Shown: in pieces, positions 45,176-54,132 of the stretch
Layout of the letters: the number at the start of each line of letters is the position of its first letter
Position numbering within the stretch: the stretch's first letter is position 1
Assembly (NCBI RefSeq): GCF_003589595.1
Contig: NW_020654810.1
Span: forward strand, 6,111,738-6,175,737
Reading direction: 5' to 3'
DNA: 64,000 bases
DNA from: Hyposmocoma kahamanoa
Lineage: Eukaryota; Arthropoda; Insecta; Lepidoptera; Cosmopterigidae
Made by a program: the position numbers and the translations under genes
Notes under the pieces: generated by a model
What the model saw: the letters and a program-made list of their open reading frames with translations, nothing else
What the model was told of the DNA's origin: nothing
Database searches by the model: none

Positions 45176-46034
45176 TGTATTTTAATTGTTGTTTTTGCTA
45201 AGGTCTGCGAGCGTTTGTTACTTTTCGGTGAGTCCTAAGCATTTTTGGCTATAGCAAAATATCAGCAAAGGCATGACGTCATAGTCGCCAGCAACTGAAT
45301 CACATTTCTCCATTATCCATTTGACACATTTGTTATTATTATTAATTTGTACTGTATTGCATATCAAAAACCTTTTTCATCGTGTCCATAACGCAATTTC
45401 GAATGTTATGTATATTCTCCGGTGTTTGTTTGCCGTTTTAAAATTATGTTGTTGATCATCTGTAGCTTCCGCTTCATTCCTCAACCACTACAGAATATCA
45501 ATATCGTTTTTTTGCTTTTTTTTTGCTTCTTTTGTTACATGCACAACCGTACAAGTGCTGAGTGGAGAGATCATTTTGGATCTTAATGTTCAGTAATTTA
45601 GATTTAATTTGAATTTGTCATAAGGAAATGAGACCAAATTTTTTTTTTCTTTCCGTTACAACTACAATTTAATTAAAAACTATTTGTTATAAGGAAATAG
45701 TAGTAGGTATTTACGGATATGTGGTTTTATTCATATTTAACCAATGTCACATATAAAAATGTAAATTAACACACTAAGTAGAATAGCACATTACGAAAAA
45801 CGGTACACAATACTGTAATTAAATGGTAATTATGTGATTGCTATCTTTACACATGCGTGCAGTGGCAGTGAAATGATTTATTTAACACAAATACTTTTGT
45901 TGGTGTTCTAGCTCTTGTTCGGTGGACTGTATTGTTCAGGTTCTTGATCTGGATCGCAAATGAAAACTCTTGATTAAAGTGGATTCAATACGTGTTTATT
46001 ACCAAAAATGTTCCTACTTAAATACCAATTTCAC
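45176..46034. other. intron, no gene recognised
   Basis: AT-rich unique sequence. 45940-46250, around the N gap, may belong to one unrecognised element, but no terminal repeats could be proved. Confidence 0.35.
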
Positions 46035-46144
46035 TCTCTTATCTAGTACAGTGGTTGGCGAGTAGGCGGTCGGCGCGGAGTGCGGGGNNNNNNNNNNTCT
46101 CTCATCTAGTACAGTGGTTGGCGAGTAGGCGGTCGGCGCGGAGT
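46035..46144. other. 10-N assembly gap inside a 47-bp direct repeat
   Basis: Ns at 46088-46097. The 47 bases at 46035-46081 and 46098-46144 (containing GTACAGTGGTTGGCGAGTAG) differ at one position only. Either a tandem repeat that the assembly could not close, or the same locus joined twice. Confidence 0.9.
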
Positions 46145-46267
46145 ATGTAGCTCGGTGTCCGCAACAACTTTATTGTACAATAGAAATTACAGAACAGAAA
46201 TAAAACAATAATAAGCCGACATGGTGCTGTATGGTCGTATCATGATGTTGCATCAATTATTATGTAA

Positions 46268-46478
46268 CTGTCTCTGTGGTCGAACGGTTACCATGCTGGA
46301 CTGCCACGCAGAGGTCCCGGGTTCGATTCCCGGGCCGGGAGAAATATTTGTATGGCCTACATTTATTTGTTTCGTGAGTTTAGGTGTGATTTGTGGTTGT
46401 CTATGTGTGTGTCCATGGCACCCGTGATACAGATTATCCCTAATGCGGGGCAATGTTGAGTGTTTGCGTTATTGTTAT
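46268..46478 (+). mobile_element. SINE-B copy, near full length
   Basis: Best-preserved head: CTCTGTGGTCGAACGGTTAC, GGACTGCCACGCAGAGG, GGGTTCGATTCCCGGGCC, followed by the usual body to GCGGGGCAATGTTGAGTG. Recurrence and the fused body exclude a functional tRNA gene. Confidence 0.85.
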
Positions 46479-46509
46479 TACAATCTATGGTTAAATTTAA
46501 ACCACTGTA

Positions 46510-46608
46510 GGGCTAGCACGACAGGGCGCGACTTGTGCGAGAGCGACATAAAGTGCGAGATCTCTATGCGAGAATAGCAGTGCGTCACGCTCTGTTGTGT
46601 TAATCCTA
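46510..46608. mobile_element. GGGCTAGCACGACA-family MITE, copy 3
   Basis: Left arm GGGCTAGCACGACAGGGCGC is intact; the right arm is worn (GCTCTGTTGTGTTAATCC). TA lies outside both ends. Confidence 0.65.
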
Positions 46609-46814
46609 CTGGACAGACTAGATTTTATGACTGCTATGACAGTCTCACTCTCATAGCAGCACTACTCATTGAATGATTTATTACTAGCAACATTCATTTA
46701 CTGACGCATAAAAAAAGATTGACTAATTTCTCTCTCTCTTCTGAAAAGTTGTAACTTTGCAGATGTGGCCTTATTAAACCAAGGGTGCGTTATCTTTGTT
46801 ATTGGCAAATACTT

Positions 46815-46858
46815 TTTTTTTATTTGAACGACGGAACGAACAAGTCTTGCGCCTGGAC
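46815..46858 (-). mobile_element. SINE-A end fragment fused to SINE-C
   Basis: GACGGAACGAACAAGTCTTG, CGCCTGG, then directly the tRNA-like words of SINE-C. Confidence 0.65.
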
Positions 46859-47025
46859 GCTATACCAACTAAGCATAGTTGGTATAGCGTCTGCCACGGT
46901 AAGCTAGAAGACGTCGGTTCGAATACGGCCGGATCGAAGGAATTTTTTTTGAGTGTTCGATTTTTGTATTAATAATTATAACAAACTAGTGGAGTCATTT
47001 CACAAAAAATAATTGAATATCAATT
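46855..47025 (+). mobile_element. SINE-C copy with inverted A-box start
   Basis: Begins with a palindrome (CGCTATACCAACTAAGCATA followed by GTTGGTATAGCG), then GAAGACGTCGGTTCGAATAC, GGCCGGATCGAAGG and the complete tail ending CACAAAAAATAATTGAATAT. Confidence 0.75.
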
Positions 47026-47049
47026 CAATAAGAATTTAACGCATTTAAT

Positions 47050-47165
47050 ATCCCAATGTTTTTACTATAATGATATTCAATTATGTTTTTGTGAAATGAC
47101 TACACTAGTTTCTTATACTTAATTATTAATACAAAGATCGAACATAGAGAAAAATGCTACTGCAA
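47050..47165 (-). mobile_element. SINE-C tail copy
   Basis: ATGATATTCAATTATG, TTTGTGAAATGACTACACTA and AAAGATCGAACATAGAGAAA: reversed tail facing the copy at 46855-47025, only about 25 bp apart. Confidence 0.7.
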
Positions 47166-47340
47166 AAATGTTGTAAAAAACCAGAAATAAAAATCTGCAA
47201 CAAGCACATAGAGAAATTCGTAGGATCTGCTGGTTCATTCCGTAGTTTAGTTGGGAGAGCGTTCGGCCTGGTATGCTGAAGACGCTGGTGGCCGAATCAA
47301 ATGGATTTTTCTCAGTGTTCGTTGTATTAATATAATTTTA
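47166..47340 (+). mobile_element. SINE-C copy, third in cluster
   Basis: Leader AAAATCTGCAACAAGCACAT, A box CGTAGTTTAGTTGGGAGAGC, then GAAGACGCTGGTGGCCGAAT and a short tail. Confidence 0.7.
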
Positions 47341-48577
47341 ATAAAAAAAATATAATATAAAAGGTACACGAAGCGAGGAAAGGTGAAGAAAGACACTTGA
47401 ATCTCCAAATGCCCAACGGCCTTTATTGACGTAGTTGTATGATCGACATAATCGTGTTCATCCTCGATGTTAGCTCACCGTCCCACCTGGTGGAAGCTGC
47501 AGCCGGCGATCAAGAACGACGATTCTACGAGTTTTACATTCAAGTATCCCCCCTGGGGAAGTACTGTAGTGCCACTTATAGGCCTTAGGGTTCGATACAA
47601 AGTCCTATGATTCCTTTTGCAACTTAAATTTAGTTAACACTTCGATAGCGGGTTCTATTTTGATCCCAGCGCCATCTAGCGGCAAGGTGAGGTTACTAAT
47701 ATTTCTTGTATGTGGTGTTACAAATGTCAATTACGCCGATTTCACTTAACAATAGAACTGAAACTAAATAAACTATTAAAAAACCGATTAGAGGGGTCCT
47801 AGATCGCGTTTCACTGATCTGATGATGAATAACTAAATTTGGCTAAAATTTTGATTATGTTAGTTATGATAAATAGAACTTCCAAGGATGAACTCTTTCA
47901 CAAGGAGTATACTATGTGATGTTTACCATATAATAATACTGTATTGAAATCGATCAAATACAAGTAAACAAACGCAATGCACGTTTCACGCGCTTCATCG
48001 TAAATGTTAACTAGACTATTAAATTGATAATAAAACGTGTTTTGCGTAAATCGAAGTTTGCATAACGGAGACCGCATGGATGATTTACTACGACCAAGTT
48101 ACTCTAGTTCATGGAGAAATTAATAATTTAAAGAGCTCCGTGAACTTTAGCATAACAGTATCTGGTCAGAAATGATTAATAACGATGGAATATGAAGCGC
48201 TTTGTGTGATTGTTGGTGACAGCGGACCCGATTACTAAGCGTGGGATTGTAGGAAAGAAAGAAAAGTCTTTCTTTTAGAGTGTTCGCCAGGGAAGTGTAG
48301 CACGGACATGTATGATAGTTAAATTCAATTCTTTATTGCTTTACTATAATGTTACTATTCGATATCACTCTTTACATGAAGACTTGGTACTTGAAGATTC
48401 AACAATAAAATGGGACCAAAGTAAAATTGTGAAATATTTATTCTGTCATGTTGTAATGGCGCGTAAGCGGGAAATCAGTTTTTGTAGTGTTGGTATGATT
48501 AACGTAGCCAACTTAACAAATATTGTTGGAAATGCCAACAGTTAGATAGGATGGAAAAGGCTTAAAGCCAAGTTTTG
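47341..48577. other. intron; SINE-A end fragment at 47884-47917
   Basis: GATGAACTCTTTCACAAGGA is an isolated SINE-A end word. 47360-47750 looks like a degraded LTR-type or other element (it contains GCGCCATCTAGCGGCAAG), but nothing I can prove. No gene. Confidence 0.35.
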
Positions 48578-49105
48578 GTAGCAGTACAGCTCGTCCATTG
48601 TAAGAGTTTGTCCATTGAAGTACTGCCATATTACCTATTTTTGCTGCCAAGCTGTGATCCCAGTATTAATGCGTTCCAGTTTTGAAGGGTTAGGGCGCGT
48701 TTATACGACACGAATTTCACCGCGGTCACCCCGCGCGGTCGAAGAGCGGTATCTGCGGCGGCCGCCGCCCAGCGATCGCGTGCACTTGTTCAGAGACCTA
48801 ACTGTCATTGCAAAATACGCTCTATTTATTTAGCTTTTATCTGGAAGGCACTAGATAGTCTTTTGTCAACGCGGTCGCCGAGCGGACTCCGCTCTTCTCC
48901 TCGTGTGTCTGGGCGCTAAGGGTGCTAGTGAAATTACAGGCACATGGGTCTTGTGAACTTTTGTCTCAGGGTGCCGGGTGCCGTGGCAGTACCCCTCAGA
49001 TCTTTGCGATTTAAAGCTTGTAGTGGGCACTGCAACTATTATGGATAAGCGTGTAGCTTACCATCAGGCGCACGACTTATCCGTCCCGTCACTTGACATT
49101 ATAAA
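48578..49105 (+). mobile_element. SINE-A copy carrying a MITE
   Basis: Runs from GTAGCAGTACAGCTCGTCC to TTTTGAAGGGTTAG, is interrupted at 48691-48917, and resumes GGTGCTAGTGAAATTACAGG to the end CCCGTCACTTGACATTATAA. Confidence 0.8.
48691..48917. mobile_element. GC-rich MITE nested in SINE-A, TWA target site
   Basis: Ends GGGCGCGTTTATACGACACG and, reversed, GCGCCCAGACACACGAGGAG. Flanked by TTA/TAA where the uninterrupted SINE has GGGTAAGGG, as for PIF/Harbinger-type MITEs. Arms are CpG-rich, the core AT-rich with GCAAAATACGCTCTATTTAT, shared with 41528-41830. Confidence 0.7.
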
Positions 49106-49835
49106 AAAGTTAACAGCATTATGGACCCTGTATGCTGTAAGGCACTACAAATTATTTTTAGACAGAAAGGAGATTTTACTTTTTACAATATTTTGAAATT
49201 CAAGAATGTTGCTTTGTCTTATGTTCATACGTTCTTGTGATTAAGTTTGATCTAGCAAGAAAATAAAACATTTATTATCAAATGAATAAAATTTATTTTT
49301 TGTTTTTATTTGTACATGCTATTTACATAATTCATAATGTGCCACGTTGAAGCGACAGCCCTAATTTTTTGTTTGTTCGAGTACAATTTGATCTAAGGAA
49401 TTTCTCTAATAACAAAGTGATAAAGTATTTTTTACAAAAAAATAGATATCACGATATTAAAAACGTCATAATAAAAAAAATGATAATTGTTTATTGCGGT
49501 CTATTCCATGCCGAGCTTTCGAAGAATAATAGTGACGTCGAAGTATTCAAATAGATCTCACATGCTAAGACGTGGACTATTTTGAAATCCCTATGTAAAT
49601 TGTTATACATTATTACAATTGCCATTTTGTTTCGTCACTTATAATTAAGTTTTTTTTTTTTAAATACGATCTGGCATGTCAATCACAACAGATTCTATTA
49701 TTTTATTTTTATGCGCTTCTGAGAGCTGACCGTATCCCCAAATAAATCCGCCAGATTCAAATCCTGTTAAGCGTTTGTCTAACATCATTTTTTATCCAAT
49801 CTTAAAAAACACGATTACCTTTTTTTAATAATATC
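49106..49835. other. AT-rich intron, nothing recognised
   Basis: No coding match or repeat family between two SINE-A copies. Confidence 0.4.
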
Positions 49836-50062
49836 AAGTGTCGGGACGAGCAAGTCGTGTTGCTGATGGTAAGCTACACGCCTGTCCATAACAGTTGCAG
49901 TGCCGCTCAAAGCTTTAAATCGCAAAGATCTGAAGGGCACTGCCACTGCGCCTGTCACCCGGAGACATAAGCTGACAAGTCCCATGTGCCTGTAAGTTCA
50001 CCATCACCCTTACCCTTCAAAACAGGAGCAGTAATGTTACTGCTTGGCGGAAGAAATAGCCA
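49836..50062 (-). mobile_element. SINE-A copy
   Basis: AAGTGTCGGGACGAGCAAGT, GCCTGTCCATAACAGTTGCA, CGCAAAGATCTGAAGGGCAC through CTTGGCGGAAGAAATAG; the last approximately 60 bases of the family are missing. Confidence 0.8.
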
Positions 50063-50724
50063 AGTTAGTTACTAAATTACCAAATGTTGTATTGGCATAT
50101 AATGATGTCATTGTAACACTATCACCTTATTGTTAATATTACCGTGTTTATTATAAATAAAAATACCTTTTCAGCATCTAAGTGCTACAGCGTATGAACA
50201 CTCTACAGTACTAGCACTTAGATGACGTTTTACATTTATATTTCTATTATATTTATGATAGTGCCTAAACCGGCCGCAAATATAAGTTAGTTATTCCGTA
50301 ATCTTGATTGCGCTGACCTCCATGAATCATACGATTAACTCTTGTCAATTCGACACTTCGTTAACCAAGTATTGTGATGTTGGTATGTTTATTACGCAGT
50401 TTGAGGGCTTGAAACTTGGTATTAAGAAGTAGCTCAGTTTTTTTTTTTAAAGATATATATCGATACTTCGGGGAAGAAAGGCTTTTGGGGTGCACCTAAG
50501 AAGCCTCCACTCAAGACGTATCCTTCCTTTCCTGTACATCTGGCGCATTCTGAGCAACAATCGGCGAGAACGTTTCACCACGACGGTAAGCATTATAATG
50601 TATGCCGTGGATACGATAGAAAGATGACTGGGAAGAAAATGAGCTCCCGATGTAGCTGGGTTTTACCCAAAAAATTATTTTCAAGAATTCAATAGAAATT
50701 AAAAATTTATTCGTTCCATCTCTA
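50063..50724. other. intron, nothing recognised
   Basis: Unique AT-rich sequence. CATCTAAGTGCTA and TAGCACTTAGATG (about 50175 and 50212) form a short inverted pair. Confidence 0.4.
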
Positions 50725-50848
50725 GAGCTAGCACGATAGGGCGTGACAACCGCGAGAGCGACATACAGCGCGAGATACTGCTATTCTCGCATAGATATCT
50801 CGCTTTATGTCGCTATCGCGCAAGTCGTGCCGTATCGTACTAGCCCTA
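50725..50848. mobile_element. GGGCTAGCACGACA-family MITE, copy 4
   Basis: Arms GAGCTAGCACGATAGGGCG and, reversed, AGGGCTAGTACGATACGGCA. The interior TACTGCTATTCTCGCATAGA pairs internally. TA is directly outside both ends. The most complete copy in the window. Confidence 0.8.
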
Positions 50849-51019
50849 CTGTTTAGTCCAAGAAATATATTTCTTGAAAAAGTGAAATTTTTACATAAAA
50901 ATAGTTATAACAACAAGTTTTTAATAAGAAAAAACCTCAAAAGTTCGAGGAATTACATCTATTTGCCAAGTTATATTGAAATCGATTACCGGAAAGTGCG
51001 CGAAACCGGAATCATGCCA

Positions 51020-51145
51020 TAGTTTGCCACCCTTTGAGGTGGAATAATTTGTTTAAATTTCAGTGGAACCAATACTCAAAATAATCAAAATCGGACACAA
51101 AGCGAAAGTTCATTTTCCAAATTGATGGTGGTACCACGATTTCGT
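51020..51145. repeat. fragment related to the ACCGACTTC MITE body
   Basis: TTTGCCACCCTTTGAGGTGG, AATAATTTGTTTAAATTTCA and ATCAAAATCGGACAC parallel CGTCACCCTTAGAGGTGGAA and ATCAAAATTGGTTCAC in 51305-51518. No ends visible. Confidence 0.5.
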
Positions 51146-51154
51146 TTAACCAAG

Positions 51155-51770
51155 GTAAACGACTCTTTTATGGGGAACTGCATACGTTTTTATATTTAAG
51201 ATTCCGGAGCATATATTAAAATTATCATTACTTAAGTTTAAAAACTACATTAAAAATATTTTGATTGAAAAGTCATATTACATAACATAACCTAACCTCC
51301 GGTTAAAAAAACCGACCTCAAAAGTCATTCATCCTCTAGTTCGTCACCCTTAGAGGTGGAATATTTTCTTGAAATTTAAATGGAACCACATCTGAGGTAC
51401 CTTCTTTCCAACAAAGAATCATCAAAATTGGTTCACAAATGGCAGAGTTATCGTGTAACATACATGGAAAAAAACATACAAACGAATTGAGAACCTCCTC
51501 CTTTTTTGAAGTCGGTTAAAAATTGAAGACTACGTGTTAGATAAAGATGTACAGAAAGACGACACGGCTCCAGAATCCACACAAATTTGATTCAAAGTGT
51601 ATTCCATAGCATTTAAGTTTATTTGAAAAGAGCAATCCCTAGTTTCTTGCTCGTTCTTCTCAGGGAAGTCAGCATAGTGAACGAGCATTAGATTAATGTA
51701 ATGTAATGTAAATGTGACGTTTTGAGTGTAAATTTATTTAACCTATGGAATAAATGATCTTTGACTTTGA
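51155..51770 (+). mobile_element. LINE-J copy 2, split by a MITE
   Basis: Matches 16500-16860 (GACTCTTTTATGGGGAACTG, CCGGAGCATATA, AAAAATATTTTGATTGAAAA, then AATTGAAGACTACGTG, CTTGCTCGTTCTTCTCAGGG). The frame is broken. It is interrupted at about 51275-51520. Confidence 0.7.
51305..51518. mobile_element. ACCGACTTC-type MITE nested in LINE-J
   Basis: Ends AAAAAAACCGACCTCAAAAG and CTTTTTTGAAGTCGGTTAAA; body ACCTTCTTTCCAACAAAGAA, TCAAAATTGGTTCACAAATG. Same family as 17611-17990, in the opposite orientation. Confidence 0.75.
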
Positions 51771-51848
51771 TCCTACCGGGAAACGAACCCGGGACCTCTG
51801 CATTCAGCGCCCACAATGCAAGCCGTTGGCCACCGAGGTCGTCGTATA
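51771..51848 (-). mobile_element. SINE-E tRNA-like head
   Basis: Reversed B box CGGGAAACGAACCCGGGACC and head GCAAGCCGTTGGCCACCGAG. It directly follows the LINE-J 3' end. Confidence 0.6.
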
Positions 51849-52558
51849 TATACCGAAACATTTATAAAGACGTATTTTCATTCGCCTTGCAAACGTTGTG
51901 GTTTGTCTTTTACACCTTTACTTCCGTGAAGTATCATCGATTTAAAGAATTTCTTTTCGGAGTGCCGCAGTAAAAAGACTATGATAGAAGGATTGCTAGG
52001 ATTGATAAAAAAGAGAATAAAAATTTACGATATAGAAACAAAAACAAAACGCTAACGAAGATTTATTGCAAACTGGCCTCCTGCAATTCTGCCAGCAATC
52101 TAAGATCTTCGGTGCAGAATGGAAATCGTGAAAGCTTAAAAAAATGTAAAAAAATATATTGCACCGTGCTCCGGTCACGTACAGCCGAGGCTTGCTTAAC
52201 CTATCTCTCTCTATTCGAGCCGACCGCAGCTCTCGGTTTACTGTCTCACATACAAGGCCGGGTAATAAAGAAGTTTCATAATGCGCCTCATTTACTCCAT
52301 TCATGCATTTTAAAAATGGGAAAGTCCATGCCTTGACACATAAAGTAGAGGTAATGAGATAACGTTTTGGTAAAACGCTTTTAAACTACATTAGTAGATG
52401 TTGCATGGCATATTAAGGCAGTTCCCACACGGTCGCGGCGATACGCAACACGTTATTTTATTTATTTCTTCATTAACATTTTTTTACAATAGTATACGAG
52501 TATACCGCAAATTTACAGCAGTAGAGACATTTTCATAAATGCAAAACTAATTATGAAT
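51849..52558. other. intron, no gene recognised
   Basis: Overlapping short frames on both strands (51996-52304 and 52112-52336) are not protein-like. An isolated AGCAGTAGAGACATTTTC near 52515 echoes the SINE-A start. Confidence 0.35.
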
Positions 52559-52888
52559 TAGTAGCAGTAGAGCTCCTTGTGAAAGAGTTCGTCCAGGGAA
52601 GTGCTGCCACCTTACCTACTTCTGCTGTCAAGTAATAAGACCATTACAGCCACACGCAAAATATGCGCTTTGTCGTCGAGATGCAGACACCAGCCCGTTG
52701 CACCAAGTAAGACCAATACTGGCACATGGGACTTATAAACTTACGTCTCAAGGTGACGGGCGCAGAGGCAGTGTCCATCAGATCTTTATGATTTAAACGA
52801 GTCGCTCTGCAACTGTTATGGATAGGCGTGTCGCTTACCACCAGGTGCACGACTTGTTCTTATAGTCACTTGGGATTATAAAAAAAAT
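52559..52888 (+). mobile_element. SINE-A copy with altered middle
   Basis: Start GTAGCAGTAGAGCTCCTTGT is conserved. The block after TCTGCTGTCAAGTAAT is replaced by about 90 unrelated bases (52640-52725), then GGCACATGGGACTTATAAAC to the tail TTGGGATTATAAAAAAA. Confidence 0.75.
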
Positions 52889-52911
52889 TACCACACCTTG
52901 CAAAAACCACG

Positions 52912-53010
52912 ACCTCGGTATCCAACAGTTTGTACTGTAGGCGCTGGATGAGGAGGTCCCAGATTCGATTCCCGGTAGGACCAATTTGGGAATTGAACTT
53001 TTGTAAATTT
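52912..53010 (+). mobile_element. SINE-E copy
   Basis: ACCTCGGTATCCAACAG, GGCGCTGGATGAGGAGGTCC and B box AGATTCGATTCCCGG, then AGGACCAATTTGGGAATTGA. tRNA-derived; same family as 20975 and 51771. Confidence 0.7.
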
Positions 53011-53887
53011 GAGTGAATTCCGTTGCACTGGTACCTACAGTACAGGGAATTGTTTAAGTTGAGACCATGTAAGTTGTTTAAAAAAAATCAATTTCATTTA
53101 AAAACAGCCCTAAAGCAAAGTACAACAAGTGCACGAGCACAACAAAATAACGACAAACCAAAGAAAAGGCGCAAAAAATAAGTATATTCAAATTTGAAAT
53201 TTCAATCCAAAACAAAAGTGATAAAAAAATATTATATAAAACGCAAAAAGATTTGTAGCGACTGCTGCGGTTCGCTACGATATAACTAACAGTATATAAG
53301 AAACAATAGTCACACAAATGCGACGCAAAAAAAAAGTTTTCTCATTATGGCCTGAAAATTGCTGTCATTGTCGGTTTCCTGTTGTCTCGGGAGGGTTAAC
53401 ATCCTTTTATTTCAACGTATTCAACGGTCTGATACCGAGTGAGTCAGGGCCAAACGAACAATAAGAATTTGGCAACAGCATCCAAGTAGCTTGAGCAAGG
53501 GATACGCCCTCCCAGAGCAAGAATAAGAGGGCTGTCGTAACGCAATTACTTAGTCAGATATGCGAGTGGAAACGTAGATCCGTTTTCTTTATGTATGAAA
53601 ATATTATTCATAAAGAATTTGTAGGAATTGTACACGTAAATAATAACTATTGTTGCTTTATCTCGTCTAAGAAGGCCTAGGCCATTCGCTGCGCTGGACC
53701 AAAGCTGGCTTAAGACGTCACGCGTTTTCCAAAGGTTGTGGAAACATGGTGCCTTATAATCACACGAATGGAATATTCTGTTCGCCTCGTGGAAGCCTCA
53801 GGAGACCAGACTGGTAGCTACACCGCTAAAATACGCTTAGCTATCTAAAGAGCCTCCTGGGTACGATGTGCTTCCAGGGTGCGATTC
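53011..53887. other. intron, nothing recognised
   Basis: No repeat family or protein-like frame seen. Confidence 0.4.
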
Positions 53888-54132
53888 TGCTTCCAGGGAA
53901 GTACTGCCCTCTTACCTATTTCTGCCGCCCAGCAGTAATGTGAGCATTACTGCGTTCCAGTTTTAAAGGGTAAGGGTGCTGGTGAAATTACAGGCACATG
54001 GGACTTGTAAACTTGTTTCAGGGTGTCGGGCACAGTGGTAGCGACCCTTTATATCTTAGTGATTTAAAGCACTGAGTGGCACTGCAACAAAGGCGCGCGG
54101 CTTGCTCGTCCTATCACTAGGTATCATAAAAA
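53888..54132 (+). mobile_element. SINE-A copy lacking its first bases
   Basis: CAGGGAAGTACTGCCCTCTT, CAGTTTTAAAGGGTAAGGGT, GGCACATGGGACTTGTAAAC, then a shortened 3' part ending CACTAGGTATCATAAAAAAA. Confidence 0.75.

Noticed and set aside
45940..46250. LTR around the N gap
   Set aside because: The repeated 47 bp is better explained by an assembly join; no LTR ends seen.
46268..46340. tRNA-Gly gene
   Set aside because: Good A/B boxes and a Gly-like anticodon arm, but it is fused to a body repeated at 3949, 17001, 24329 and 57066, and the acceptor stem does not close: a SINE.
47360..47750. Solo LTR of a retrotransposon
   Set aside because: GCGCCATCTAGCGGCAAG and the general look are suggestive, but no TG..CA ends, target duplication or second copy could be shown.
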